Notes: generated from the sequence alone by a model not told the origin. DNA of 38,289 nt from Betaproteobacteria bacterium (GCA_947458265.1 CANGYF010000026.1:1-38289); one strand, 5' to 3'; positions 1-7,976 are shown, numbered from the stretch's first letter. Numbers and translations: made by a program.

Positions 1-810
1 ACCAGGCTCGGCACGCTGCTGCTGCGCGAGCCGGAAGACCGCGACCAGCTGGTCGAACTGCTGCGCAGCGCGTCCGAGCGCGAGCTGCTCGACGAAGAGG
101 CGCTGGCGATGATCGAGGGCGTGCTCGAGGTGTCCGAGCTCGACGCAGGCGGCGTCATGCTGCCGCGCGCCCAGATCGAGTTCATCGACATCGGCGACGA
201 ACCGGCGCAGATCATCCGCCAGGTGGTCGCTGCCGGGCATTCGCGCTTCCCGGTGATGGACGGCGGCAAGGACGAGGTGATCGGCATCCTGCATGCCAAG
301 GACCTGCTGCGCTTCTATGCCGAAGGCGAAGATAACCTGCGCGGCATGCTGCGCCCGGCGGTGTTCGTGCCCGAGGCCAAGCGGCTTAACGTGCTGCTGC
401 GCGAGTTCCGCCGCAGCCGCAACCACATGGCGATGGTGGTCGACGAGTACGGCGGGGTCGCCGGGCTGGTGACGATCGAGGACGTGATCGAGCAGATCGT
501 CGGCGACATCGAGGACGAGTACGACTTCGAGGACGTCGAGGGCGACATCATCGAGATCGACGGCCAGCGTCGCATCTACCGGGTGAAGGCCGCCACCGCG
601 ATCGAGGACATGAACGAGCGTATCGGCTCGTCGTTCGCCACCGAGGATTACGACACGGTGGGCGGCCTGGTGGTCAATGCGTTCGGCAGGGTACCGCGGC
701 GCAACGACCGTATCGAGCTGGGCGACTGCGAGTTCCTGGTGCTGCGTGCAGACCGCCGCCGGCTGCACCTGGTCCAGGTAATCCGCACGCCGGTCGTCGA
801 AGGACAGTGA
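1..810 (+). CDS. corC: CorC/HlyC-family CBS-domain protein, 5' partial
   Basis: The reading frame is open from the first base of the window, so the N-terminus is missing; an internal ATG at 109 is not the true start. The visible protein begins with a TRLGTLLLREPEDR-like stretch typical of the segment before the CBS domains. It continues with two CBS domains (the first includes MLPRAQIEFIDI, the second VVDEYGGVAGLVTIEDVIEQIVGD) and ends in a CorC_HlyC domain (ATAIEDMNERIG to the C-terminus). Family members of this soluble type (YbeX) are linked to magnesium/cobalt resistance and to ribosome or RNA metabolism; the biochemical role is not settled. The stop overlaps the GTG start of lnt (GTGA), so the two are translationally coupled, as in the widespread ybeX-lnt arrangement. 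Confidence 0.93.
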   Translation, partial: TRLGTLLLREPEDRDQLVELLRSASERELLDEEALAMIEGVLEVSELDAGGVMLPRAQIEFIDIGDEPAQIIRQVVAAGHSRFPVMDGGKDEVIGILHAKDLLRFYAEGEDNLRGMLRPAVFVPEAKRLNVLLREFRRSRNHMAMVVDEYGGVAGLVTIEDVIEQIVGDIEDEYDFEDVEGDIIEIDGQRRIYRVKAATAIEDMNERIGSSFATEDYDTVGGLVVNAFGRVPRRNDRIELGDCEFLVLRADRRRLHLVQVIRTPVVEGQ

Positions 811-2336
811 CCGCGTTGTTGCAGCGGCCCGCCGCGGTGCAGGGCGCGTGCCTCATCGCCGGCGCACTGGCGACACTGGCGTTCGCGCCGTTCCACCTGC
901 CCTGGTTCGCGCCGTTCCCGCTCGCGGCAGTGCTATGGTTCGCCGCCGGCGCCCGCAGCAGCCGCGCCGCCGCGGCCTGCGGCTTCGCGTTCGGGCTGGG
1001 CTACTTCCTTGGCGGGGTGTCCTGGGTCTACGTCAGCCTGAACGTCTATGGCGCGATGCCGGCGCCAATGGCGGCGATCGCCACGCTCGGCTTCTGCGCC
1101 TACCTCGCGCTGTTCCCGGCGCTGTGCTTCTGGCTGCTGCACAGGGTCCGTGCCGACGCGGCCTGGCTGGCGGCCTTCCCGGCGCTGTGGGTGCTCACCG
1201 AATGGCTGCGTGGCTGGCTGTTCACCGGCTTCGGCTGGCAGGCGATCGGCTACTCGCAGGCCGCCGGTGCCAGCCCGCTGGCCGGCTATGCCCCGGTCGG
1301 CGGCGTGCTCATGGTGTCGCTGGCGGTCGCCTTCAGCGCCGCGGGCCTCTGGTACTGCATGCCCGGCCGCTCCGTTGCGTCCGGCACGTCCGGCCAGCCG
1401 CCCCTCGCCCGGCGCGCAGTGGTACTGCTCACGGTGGTCGCCACCTGGGGCAGCGGCGCGCTGCTCACGCGCATCGAGTGGACGACCCCGGCCGGCGCAC
1501 CGATCGAGGTCGCCCTGCTGCAGGGAAACATCCCGCAGGACCTGAAGTGGCAGGAGTCGCGGGTGATGGAGACGCTCGACACCTACTGGCGTCTGGTCCA
1601 GGCAGGTGGCGATGCGCAGCTGGTCGTACTGCCCGAGACCGCGCTGCCGCTGTTCTCGGACCGGCTGCCGAACGAGTACCTCGCGCGCCTGCTCGACCAT
1701 GCACGCGCCCGCCGCGCCAACATCCTGCTCGGCATGGTCGAGCGTTCACCGGACGGGCGCGAGTACTACAACAGCCTGTTCAGCATCGGCACCGCACCGG
1801 TGCAGGTGTACCGCAAGCAGCACCTGGTGCCGTTCGGCGAGTTCGTGCCGCCGCTGTTCGGCTGGGTCATCCACTGGCTGAAGATCCCGATGCAGGACTT
1901 CAGCAGTGGCGGCAGCGACCAGCGCCCGATGGAACTGTCGGGCCAGAAGGTCGCCATCAACATCTGCTACGAGGATGCATTCGGGCGCGAGATCATCCGC
2001 CAGCTGCCCGAGGCGACGATCCTGGTCAACGTGTCCAACACCGCCTGGTTCGGCCGCTCGCTCGCCCAGCCGCAGCACCTGCAGATCGCGCGCATGCGTG
2101 CGCTCGAGACCGGGCGCCCGATGCTGCGCGCCACCAACACCGGGATGACCGCGGTGATCGATCCGCGCGGACGGGTGCTGGCGGTCGCCGATCCGTTCAG
2201 CGAGACGGTGCTGCGCAGCCGGGTGCAGGGTCACGAAGGGACCACGCCGTTCGTGCGCGTCGGCGACGGGCTGGCGGTCGGGCTGGCACTGGTGCTGGCC
2301 GCAGGCGCATTCGCTGCGGCCCGCCGCCGCCGCTGA
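807..2336 (+). CDS. lnt: Apolipoprotein N-acyltransferase Lnt
   Basis: 509 aa. This inner-membrane enzyme adds the third acyl chain to the N-terminal cysteine of lipoproteins, the last step of lipoprotein maturation. Hydrophobic segments fill roughly the first 215 residues, followed by a nitrilase-like carbon-nitrogen hydrolase domain. The catalytic triad is visible: Glu277 in VVLPETALP, Lys337 in YRKQHLVPFGEF and Cys387 in INICYEDAFG. A last hydrophobic segment closes the protein (about 483-503). The start is GTG, overlapping the corC stop by three bases. Length and motif order match the family. The gene converges on the PilU-like gene with a gap of only six bases and no visible terminator. 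Confidence 0.96.
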   Translation: MTALLQRPAAVQGACLIAGALATLAFAPFHLPWFAPFPLAAVLWFAAGARSSRAAAACGFAFGLGYFLGGVSWVYVSLNVYGAMPAPMAAIATLGFCAYLALFPALCFWLLHRVRADAAWLAAFPALWVLTEWLRGWLFTGFGWQAIGYSQAAGASPLAGYAPVGGVLMVSLAVAFSAAGLWYCMPGRSVASGTSGQPPLARRAVVLLTVVATWGSGALLTRIEWTTPAGAPIEVALLQGNIPQDLKWQESRVMETLDTYWRLVQAGGDAQLVVLPETALPLFSDRLPNEYLARLLDHARARRANILLGMVERSPDGREYYNSLFSIGTAPVQVYRKQHLVPFGEFVPPLFGWVIHWLKIPMQDFSSGGSDQRPMELSGQKVAINICYEDAFGREIIRQLPEATILVNVSNTAWFGRSLAQPQHLQIARMRALETGRPMLRATNTGMTAVIDPRGRVLAVADPFSETVLRSRVQGHEGTTPFVRVGDGLAVGLALVLAAGAFAAARRRR

Positions 2337-2342
2337 ACCCGT

Positions 2343-3458
2343 TCAGCGCGCGCCGTCCTCCGCATCGCCGGCGGCACGATCGAGCGCCGGCAGCAGGTCC
2401 TGCCGGTCGTAGCTCGCCAGCAATGCATCGGAGCGCGACACGCGCTTCGTACGCACGAGGTCGACCAGCACGTCGTTGAGCAGGCGCGACTGGCGGTCCT
2501 CGGAGCGGCGCATGAAGTCGCGCAGCGTCGACAGCCGCGACGGGTCCTCGATCGCGCGCGCCACCTGCGGGCTGTTGATCAGGATCTCGGCGGCCAGCGC
2601 GAAGCCGTCGCGCTGCAGCCGCGGCAGCAGCACCTGGCAGACGACGCCGATCAGCACGTTTTTCAGCACGTGCCGGCTCTGCGCCTGCTCGTCAGGATGG
2701 AACAGAGACACGATCTTGCTGATCACGCCGTCGGCGGAACTGGAATGCACGGTCGCCAGCACCAGGTGGCCCGACTCGGCAGCGCGCAGCATGGTGTCGG
2801 CGGTATCCCGGTCTCGCACCTCGCCGACCATGATCACATCCGGTCCCTGGCGCAGGGCCTCGCGCAGCCCGTGCGAGAAGCTGGCGGTGTCGACCCCGAC
2901 CTCGCGCTGGGTGACCACGCCGCGCGGCCGGCGCAGTACGTACTCGATCGGCTCCTCGATCGTGATGATGTGCGGTGGCGCCTCGCGCTGCTCCATGATG
3001 TGGCGCAGGGCCGCGAACAGCGTCGTGGTCTTGCCGGCGCCGGTGGCACCGGTGACGATCACCAGGCCCTTGCCGCTTTCCAGCAGCAGCCTGGGCAGGA
3101 ACGGCGGCAGCCCGGTGTCCTTCAGGGTCGGCGGGTCGCGCGGGATGCGGCGCATCACCAGCCGCAGGCTCTGCCCGGCGCTGGCCCAGTGCACGTTCAC
3201 CCGCAACCGCGTCTCGGACGGCAGTTCGACCGCGCTGTCGATCGACTGGCAGCCGGCCAGTGCGCCCTGCCAGCCAGGCAGTATCCGATCAAGGAACTGC
3301 TCGATCGCGACCCGCGGCACCGCCCCTTCGTCGTCGAGGTTACGCAGGCCGCCGGGCAGCTTCAGCGCAACCGGCGCGCCTTCGACGAGATGGATCTCGC
3401 TGAACGGCAGCTCGTCATGCGCCAGGTCGGCGATCAGTTCGAACAGGTCCTTGGCCAT
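2343..3458 (-). CDS. pilU: PilT/PilU-family type IV pilus ATPase, PilU-like
   Basis: 371 aa. Hexameric motor ATPase of the PilT/VirB11 secretion superfamily, which powers pilus retraction at the inner membrane. A PAS-like N-terminal domain (about 1-110) precedes the RecA-like core. Walker A is GATGAGKT at residues 137-144, the Asp box lies in IITIEEPIEYV, Walker B in PDVIMVGEVRDR, and the His box in LVLATVHSSSADG. The ATG start has an AGGAG ribosome site 7 nt upstream. It follows the degenerate EAL gene by 22 nt, so the two are probably one transcript. PilU is preferred over PilT because of the divergent N- and C-termini, but a PilT paralogue cannot be excluded. Confidence 0.85.
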   Translation of the reverse strand: MAKDLFELIADLAHDELPFSEIHLVEGAPVALKLPGGLRNLDDEGAVPRVAIEQFLDRILPGWQGALAGCQSIDSAVELPSETRLRVNVHWASAGQSLRLVMRRIPRDPPTLKDTGLPPFLPRLLLESGKGLVIVTGATGAGKTTTLFAALRHIMEQREAPPHIITIEEPIEYVLRRPRGVVTQREVGVDTASFSHGLREALRQGPDVIMVGEVRDRDTADTMLRAAESGHLVLATVHSSSADGVISKIVSLFHPDEQAQSRHVLKNVLIGVVCQVLLPRLQRDGFALAAEILINSPQVARAIEDPSRLSTLRDFMRRSEDRQSRLLNDVLVDLVRTKRVSRSDALLASYDRQDLLPALDRAAGDAEDGAR

Positions 3459-3480
3459 CGGGAGACTCCTGTGCGGGCAT

Positions 3481-5223
3481 TCAAATCAGGAACGGTCTGG
3501 ATTGCAGGGACGCGGCGAGCCGCTGCGGGCGTCCGAACACAGGGCCGGACAGGTGCAGTGCGCCGGCCGCAGCCGCCGCGCCGACGGCCGTACGGTCGGC
3601 AAGGCCGGCCACCAGCACCGACAGGTCGGCGGCGCGTGCACGCGCCAGCAGGTCGGACAGGCGATCTCCGGCGAACGCACGCTCGCCCAGCTCGCGCACG
3701 AGCGACCGGTGCAGTCGCAGCACACCGATGCCGGCCTGGGCCAGCTGCGGCGGCGGCAGCAGTCCACGGTAGTCATCGATGCCGAGCGTGGCGCCGAGTG
3801 CTGCGACCTCGGGCGCGGCATCGATCACGAGGTAGGCGTCGCGATGCACGGCCGCCTCGGGCAGCATCAGGCAGGGCGCGGTGCCACCGCCGGCGTCCAG
3901 CAGCGCGGCGACCACCGGCGCCAGGGAACGGATGCGCTGCAGCTGCGCCGGGGCAATGCGCAACTGCAGGCCGTGTGCGAGGGCCGGCCCAGGGGGCAGC
4001 GCGCCGCTGCGCAAGGCGGCGGCCAGCCATACGTTGAGCGCATCGGCCGCGGCATCGTCCTCGACCACGTCGGGCAGGTAGTCCACCAGGTCGGCGACCG
4101 CGAACAGCGAGCGGAACTCGGCGCGCAGGTGCAGCCCTGCCGCCAGGCCAGTAGGCGCATCGACGATCGGCTCGGCGGCGAGCCGCGCGCGCCCCGAGGC
4201 CGCCAGTTCCACCAGCGTACCGGTCAGGGCTTCGCGCCGTTCGTCAATGTCGTGTTCACGCGCACGGCTGCCGACGGCGATCGACAGCCGCGGCGTACGT
4301 GCATCCCCCGGTTCGTACACCGCGTCGAGCGCATCGAGCAGGTAGCCGAGCACCGTGCCGTCGGCCGGCATCACGCACCAGGCGGCCGCAGGGCCGACCA
4401 CCAGCCGGCAGCGGCTGCCCACCAGCGGGCTTGCGGTCATCGCAGCCAGCCAGTGTGCGCACAGCGCCGCACAACCACTGCCCTCGCGAATCCAGACGGT
4501 GAGTTCGCGCGTACCGGTACGCGCGGCGACCGCCTCGGTGCCGAGCTGCGCGGCACTGCTGGCCAGGCGTGCCAGCGCCGCCTCGATCCATGGATCGAGG
4601 TCGTCGACTGCGGGCAGCCTGGGCAGGGGCACCGGGTGCAGCGCGAAGCGGATCAGCCCGGCAGGCCGGCTCGGCTGCAACGCCACCGTCGCCGCGTACA
4701 GCGCGCTGCCGAGGCGCCAGAGGTCGGCTGCCTCGGGCCTGCCGGCCGCGACCGGCAGGGGCGCCAGCGAGGACGCCATGGCCGCAGCGGCATTCGAAGG
4801 GAGCGTCGCGGCCGACGCCGTCGGCCGCTCGATGGCGGCCGCGCGATGGAATTCGGCTGCGATGCGTACCGGGCCCGACACGGGCCAGGCAGGACGCAGG
4901 CGCAGTTCGAAGGCCGACGCGTCAGCGAAGGCCGATGCGTCCGCGAATGCCGCGGCGGGCGCCAGCTGTGCCGCCTGCGCCCATCGCGCCGTCAGGCATT
5001 GCACGCGTACGGGCTCACCCGGCGTGCCACCACCGGCAGCGGCAACGAAGCGGTCGAGTGCCTCGGGATCGCGCAACGCATCGGCCAGCCGCAGGCCGAC
5101 CTGCAGCCCAGGATGCAGCGCGTCCAGCCACCCGCCGAGCGAGACGATGCGACCCGAAGCGTCGAGACCGGCCCAGCCGAGCAGCGGATCACGCGGGGCG
5201 CCGCCCGCAGTCAGTTCATTCAC
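3481..5223 (-). CDS. Degenerate EAL-domain (c-di-GMP-related) protein
   Basis: About 580 aa from a GTG at 5223. The frame is open to 5331, but the extra N-terminal residues look unlike protein. The C-terminal ~230 residues align with an EAL phosphodiesterase fold: RLAAEPIVDAPTG matches the first strand, LGIDDYRGLLPPPQLAQAG matches the DDFGTG loop, IGVLRLHRSLVREL matches the LKIDRSFV strand, and ALHLSGPVFGRP matches the terminal GY.F..P motif. The EAL signature itself, the Asn of the metal site and the lysine of LKID are all replaced, so hydrolysis of c-di-GMP is unlikely; a binding or scaffold role fits better. The N-terminal ~350 residues are Ala-rich and unrecognised, with a short tandem repeat at 4908-4950. 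It sits 22 nt upstream of the PilU-like gene, suggesting a link to pilus control. Domain assignment is by eye. Confidence 0.7.
   Translation of the reverse strand: MNELTAGGAPRDPLLGWAGLDASGRIVSLGGWLDALHPGLQVGLRLADALRDPEALDRFVAAAGGGTPGEPVRVQCLTARWAQAAQLAPAAAFADASAFADASAFELRLRPAWPVSGPVRIAAEFHRAAAIERPTASAATLPSNAAAAMASSLAPLPVAAGRPEAADLWRLGSALYAATVALQPSRPAGLIRFALHPVPLPRLPAVDDLDPWIEAALARLASSAAQLGTEAVAARTGTRELTVWIREGSGCAALCAHWLAAMTASPLVGSRCRLVVGPAAAWCVMPADGTVLGYLLDALDAVYEPGDARTPRLSIAVGSRAREHDIDERREALTGTLVELAASGRARLAAEPIVDAPTGLAAGLHLRAEFRSLFAVADLVDYLPDVVEDDAAADALNVWLAAALRSGALPPGPALAHGLQLRIAPAQLQRIRSLAPVVAALLDAGGGTAPCLMLPEAAVHRDAYLVIDAAPEVAALGATLGIDDYRGLLPPPQLAQAGIGVLRLHRSLVRELGERAFAGDRLSDLLARARAADLSVLVAGLADRTAVGAAAAAGALHLSGPVFGRPQRLAASLQSRPFLI
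4908..4950. repeat. Short in-frame tandem repeat, 18-nt period
   Basis: Two nearly identical 18-nt copies (4908-4925 and 4926-4943) begin cgaaggccga, with a decayed third copy starting at 4944. On the coding minus strand this gives a repeated hexapeptide, FADASA, in the Ala-rich N-terminal half of the degenerate EAL protein. It is probably replication slippage in a poorly constrained linker. Confidence 0.6.
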
Positions 5224-5267
5224 GATGCGCCTATTCTCTCCAGCTACCGGCGTTCCGGCAACGCGGG

Positions 5268-5294
5268 AAAAACCGGGGGACTCGCGTCCCCCGG
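5268..5294 (-). terminator. Strong intrinsic terminator
   Basis: A perfect 9-bp stem (CCGGGGGAC / GTCCCCCGG, 5273-5281 and 5286-5294) with a 4-nt loop is followed on the minus strand by five T (5272-5268). It lies after the stop of the small gene at 5377 and before the start of the EAL-like gene at 5223. It should therefore end the transcript of the small-gene pair and separate it from the EAL-pilU unit. Confidence 0.85.
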
Positions 5295-5376
5295 CCTTGC
5301 TGCACCCACTTCGGCAAGGCAGCCGACACAACCGCTACCGTTGCCGTCCTGCTTCATCGAGCATCCCCGGCCAGGC

Positions 5377-5631
5377 TCACCGCTCGCGCGGATCCCCCGG
5401 CTCCGGCGGACGGCTGTCCGGGCAGTCGCGGTCGACCAGCCAGGCCAACAGCCTGGCCAGCCACCACCACCCGAGGACGGCCAGTGCACGCAGCGCCTCG
5501 ATGCAGCGCCGACGCCGCGTACCGTCCACCTTCCACAGCCACCACCGGATCTTCAACTGGCGCCAGCGCCAGCGGTCCTGCAGCCAGCGATCGCCCCGCC
5601 AGCGACGGTGCCAGTCGTCGAGGCGGCCCAT
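5377..5631 (-). CDS. Small Arg/Trp-rich hypothetical membrane protein
   Basis: 84 aa, family not recognised. The first ~45 residues are unusually rich in Trp and Arg (stretches such as RWLQDRWRWRQLKIRWWLWK). One hydrophobic segment follows at about 48-65 (LAVLGWWWLARLLAWLV), then a polar Pro/Asp-rich tail. It looks like a small inner-membrane protein with a basic amphipathic N-terminus. The ATG at 5631 overlaps the upstream gene's stop by one base (TGATG), so translation is coupled. A strong terminator follows the stop. That coupling is the best argument that both small frames are real. Confidence 0.6.
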   Translation of the reverse strand: MGRLDDWHRRWRGDRWLQDRWRWRQLKIRWWLWKVDGTRRRRCIEALRALAVLGWWWLARLLAWLVDRDCPDSRPPEPGDPRER

Positions 5632-5894
5632 CAGGCCACCTCGTCGGCATCGTCCACCGCCAGCATGGGCTTGAAGCCAGCCACCGCCCGCCGGCGCCGC
5701 ACGCGGCGCATACGCGCCACCTGCTCGCGGGCATCGACCTCCTCGCTGATCAGGCCGAACAGCAGCCTGCTCAGCTCGGTGTCGATACCGGCCTGCAGCA
5801 ACGCGATCGCGACCGCATCCTTCCGTTCGATCAGCTCCGCGTCACTCGCCTGCCCCAGCCACCGCAGGTACGACTCCATGAACCACTGATCCAT
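5631..5894 (-). CDS. Small hypothetical protein, coupled to its downstream neighbour
   Basis: 87 aa from the ATG at 5894, chosen because GGAGG lies just upstream; the frame stays open further 5' but without protein-like sequence. It starts MDQWFMESYLRWLGQ, looks mostly helical, and has an Arg-rich stretch (MRRVRRRR) before an acidic C-terminus. I do not recognise a family. No membrane segment is evident. It is the first gene of a two-gene unit; its stop overlaps the next start (TGATG). A palindrome lies 41-60 nt upstream at 5935-5954. Confidence 0.6.
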   Translation of the reverse strand: MDQWFMESYLRWLGQASDAELIERKDAVAIALLQAGIDTELSRLLFGLISEEVDAREQVARMRRVRRRRAVAGFKPMLAVDDADEVA

Positions 5895-6303
5895 GCGTCC
5901 TCCGAACGAAAACGGGGACGCACGGATCCCCCGCCGGGGACGTGAACGTCCCCGAGGGGTTGACACCGCAGGACCGCGACGGCGCCGGAAATGGACCGGC
6001 GTCGGCATGGCACCGCGGCTTGCGCGCGAAATGCGCGAGGCACCAGAGGCAATCCCCGGTGGCGAGCGAGGCCAATCCCCGCATCCGCAGCCGCCAGACT
6101 AGGCGCGGACGGGCTGCAGGTCGCGGCCGGGAAACGGCCGATGGCAAGCGATAGGTGGCACCGGCCGGCCCGCGTGGAGCCACCTGCGCGCCGTCAGCGG
6201 CGCAGGGTCTGTGATGCCGTTCTGAGCCGCACGGGGTCAGAAGTCGTGTGGACAGCTGTCCACATTTTGTGGAGGTCCGTGGCGCAGGGTGTGCCGCGCG
6301 GGG
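5895..6303. other. Non-coding interval of about 409 bp
   Basis: No convincing reading frame. Candidate frames here are short, Arg-rich and lack ribosome sites. The interval holds two palindromes (5935-5954 and 6247-6264), a GC-rich hairpin GCGCCG-TCAG-CGGCGC at 6188-6203, and a 17-nt direct repeat (6226-6242 and 6293-6309). It separates the small-gene pair from the 3' end of msrP, both on the minus strand, so it should hold the promoter of the small-gene pair and the end of the msrP transcript. Confidence 0.6.
5935..5954. promoter_or_regulatory. Perfect 9-bp inverted repeat upstream of the small-gene pair
   Basis: CGGGGACGT and ACGTCCCCG are separated by GA. Its near edge is 41 nt upstream of the ATG at 5894, where either an operator or a 5'-leader hairpin would sit. 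The half-sequence cggggacg recurs at 5913-5920, inside the leader. No T-run follows on either strand, so a terminator is unlikely. The regulator is unknown. Confidence 0.45.
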
Positions 6304-6309
6304 TCAGAA
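6226..6309. repeat. 17-nt direct repeats around an 18-bp perfect palindrome
   Basis: The sequence gccgcRcggggtcagaa occurs at 6226-6242 and 6293-6309 with one difference. Between them lies the perfect palindrome TGTGGACAGCTGTCCACA (6247-6264). The second repeat contains the stop codon of msrP (TCA at 6304-6306, minus strand). The ggggtcagaa core resembles the core of the REP-like family elsewhere in this window, but the flanking arms differ, so membership is only possible. Confidence 0.55.
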
Positions 6310-7257
6310 ATGCTTGCGCAGGTCCATGCCGGTGTACAGCGAGGCAACCTGCTCGGCATAGCCGTTGAACATCAGGGTCTCGCGCTTGAGGAACTCGCCG
6401 ATGCGCCGCTCTCGCGCCTGGCTCCAGCGCGGATGGTCGACCTTCGGGTTCACGTTCGAGTAGAAGCCGTACTCGTTCGGCGCCGAACGCACCCAGGCGG
6501 TGGTCGGCATCTGCTCGACGAAGCGGATGCGCACGATCGACTTGCCGCTCTTGAAGCCGTACTTCCACGGCACCACCAGCCGCACCGGCGCGCCGTTCGG
6601 GTTGGGCATCAGTTCCCCGTACAGGCCCAGGCCGAGCAGGGTCAGCGGATGCATCGCCTCGTCGATGCGCAGGCCCTCGACATAGGGCCATTGCAGCACC
6701 GGATCCTTCTGGCCGGGCATCTGCTTCGGATCGAGAAGGGTATGGAACTCGACGAACTTCGCGTTCGCGGTCGGCTCGACCTGCTTGATGAGTTCGGACA
6801 GCGAATAGCCGGCCCACGGCACGATCATCGACCAGGCCTCGACACAGCGCAGCCGGTATATGCGTTCCTCGATCGGGGCGAGTTTGAGCAGTTCCTCGAT
6901 GCCGAAGGTGCGCGGCTTGCGCACCTCACCCTCGACCGCGACCGTCCACGGACGGGTGCGGAAGTTCTTCGAGTTGCGCAGCGGATCGGACTTGTCGGTG
7001 CCGAACTCGTAGAAGTTCGTGTACGAGGTGATCTGCTCGTAGGTGTTGAGCGGATCCTTTACCGTGTAGGCGGCCGGCGCCGGACGCAGCCCGGCGATCT
7101 TCTCGCGCGTCTGGGCATGGGCTTCGCCCGGCAGTGCACCGGTGCCGGCCAGCGCCAGCGCACCGGCGGCGCCGAACATGAACTGGCGACGGTCCTCGTA
7201 AACCGACCGGGAGGTGATCTCTGACGGACGGATGTCGTCGGGGCGCTTGATCAGCAT
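6304..7257 (-). CDS. msrP: Protein-methionine-sulfoxide reductase catalytic subunit MsrP
   Basis: 317 aa. Periplasmic molybdopterin enzyme that repairs oxidised methionines in exported proteins. The start at 7257 has GGAG 7 nt upstream; a longer start at 7275 is less likely. A Tat-type signal is visible ([20 protein letters not shown], with a twin Arg at 23-24). The molybdenum-ligating cysteine is Cys138 in [12 protein letters not shown], and the family blocks [12 protein letters not shown] and [17 protein letters not shown] follow. The usual membrane heme partner MsrQ is not encoded next to it: upstream is a COG4315-type lipoprotein and downstream a non-coding interval. It may rely on an MsrQ elsewhere or on another electron donor. 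Confidence 0.95.
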   Translation of the reverse strand: MLIKRPDDIRPSEITSRSVYEDRRQFMFGAAGALALAGTGALPGEAHAQTREKIAGLRPAPAAYTVKDPLNTYEQITSYTNFYEFGTDKSDPLRNSKNFRTRPWTVAVEGEVRKPRTFGIEELLKLAPIEERIYRLRCVEAWSMIVPWAGYSLSELIKQVEPTANAKFVEFHTLLDPKQMPGQKDPVLQWPYVEGLRIDEAMHPLTLLGLGLYGELMPNPNGAPVRLVVPWKYGFKSGKSIVRIRFVEQMPTTAWVRSAPNEYGFYSNVNPKVDHPRWSQARERRIGEFLKRETLMFNGYAEQVASLYTGMDLRKHF

Positions 7258-7395
7258 CGGGAGTCTCCAGGACACGCTGCGGGTTGTTGCCGCATTCTAC
7301 GGGACGGATACCGCGGGGCGCCTCAGGATGCGATCTGCCGGTGCCTGCGGGTGGCGATAGACAGAAGTCCGCCGCGAACGGGGTGGAGAACGGGA

Positions 7396-7794
7396 TCAGG
7401 GGCGGGCCAGACTCCATACCTTGTTCCAGCCATCGCCGTTACGGTCGCCCGGCCTGGTGTCCTTGATCCAGGTATAGAGCGGCTTGCCCTTGTAAGCCCA
7501 CTGCAGGCTGCCATCGTCGCGGATGATGATCGTGTAGTCGCCTGCGGCCCGATCGGCAGCGGTGGCGCCCAGCGGCGGCCAGTTCTTCGCACAGCCAGCC
7601 ACGCAGGCACTCTTGCCACCGGCATCTTTTTCGTAGGTGTACAGGCTCATGCCCCTGCCATCGACCAGCGCACCGCTGGCGACCTTCGCAGGCGCAGCGC
7701 CGCCGAACAGCGCGCAACCGGAGAGCGTGAGGGCAAACATCGAAACGACCGCGAACAGCGCGGCACGCACGCGCAGGCTGGCGAGCAGGCTCAT
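7396..7794 (-). CDS. COG4315-type secreted-repeat lipoprotein
   Basis: 132 aa. A type II signal peptide with lipobox LSGC (around residue 27) predicts an outer-membrane or periplasmic lipoprotein. The mature part holds two copies of the secreted repeat of unknown function: GRGMSLYTYEKDAGGKSAC with CAKNWPPL, then GSLQWAYKGKPLYTWIKD. Two cysteines in CVAGC may form a disulfide. The ATG has AGGAG 9 nt upstream. Function in the family is unknown. It precedes msrP in the same direction with a 138-bp gap, so co-transcription is possible but not shown. Confidence 0.85.
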   Translation of the reverse strand: MSLLASLRVRAALFAVVSMFALTLSGCALFGGAAPAKVASGALVDGRGMSLYTYEKDAGGKSACVAGCAKNWPPLGATAADRAAGDYTIIIRDDGSLQWAYKGKPLYTWIKDTRPGDRNGDGWNKVWSLARP

Positions 7795-7827
7795 CGTTAT
7801 CAGCTCCTGGACGATTGAAGGATCGGG

Positions 7828-7951
7828 AAATCCGGGTCAGACACGGATTCTGGCGGCAGTTCTGCAAATCCGGGGCTGAAAACCCGGGTCAGACACGATT
7901 TTCCGACCGGAACGCCTGCGGGCGCTGGTAAACCGTGTCTGACCCGGATTT
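7828..7951. repeat. REP-like locus 1: three units
   Basis: Units are at 7828-7849 (+, core GGTCAGACA), 7879-7902 (+) and 7929-7951 (-). The second and third are inverted and could fold into a long hairpin with CCGGGTCAGACACG as the stem; the intervening bases contain a smaller CGCC-TGCG-GGCG hairpin. The locus lies between the mgtE stop (7977) and the lipoprotein start (7794), both on the minus strand, where it could protect or end the mgtE message. Confidence 0.85.
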
Positions 7952-7976
7952 CAGGAGACGATGCGGGGAAGGCGCA

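Noticed and set aside
5224-5331. Longer N-terminus for the degenerate EAL protein
   Set aside because: It would begin inside the intrinsic-terminator region at 5268-5294 and adds unlikely sequence; the GTG at 5223 is preferred.
2476-5889. Very long plus-strand open frame (over 1100 codons)
   Set aside because: It is antisense to the PilU-like and EAL-like genes; its translation is low-complexity Arg/Ser/Ala-rich with no domain, a usual artefact of high-GC DNA.
5960-5965. TTGACA hexamer on the plus strand as a promoter
   Set aside because: No matching -10 box and no plus-strand gene downstream before msrP, which is on the other strand.
5942-6154. Small plus-strand frame in the non-coding interval
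   Set aside because: Arg/Gly-rich, no ribosome site, crosses the palindrome region, no recognisable features.
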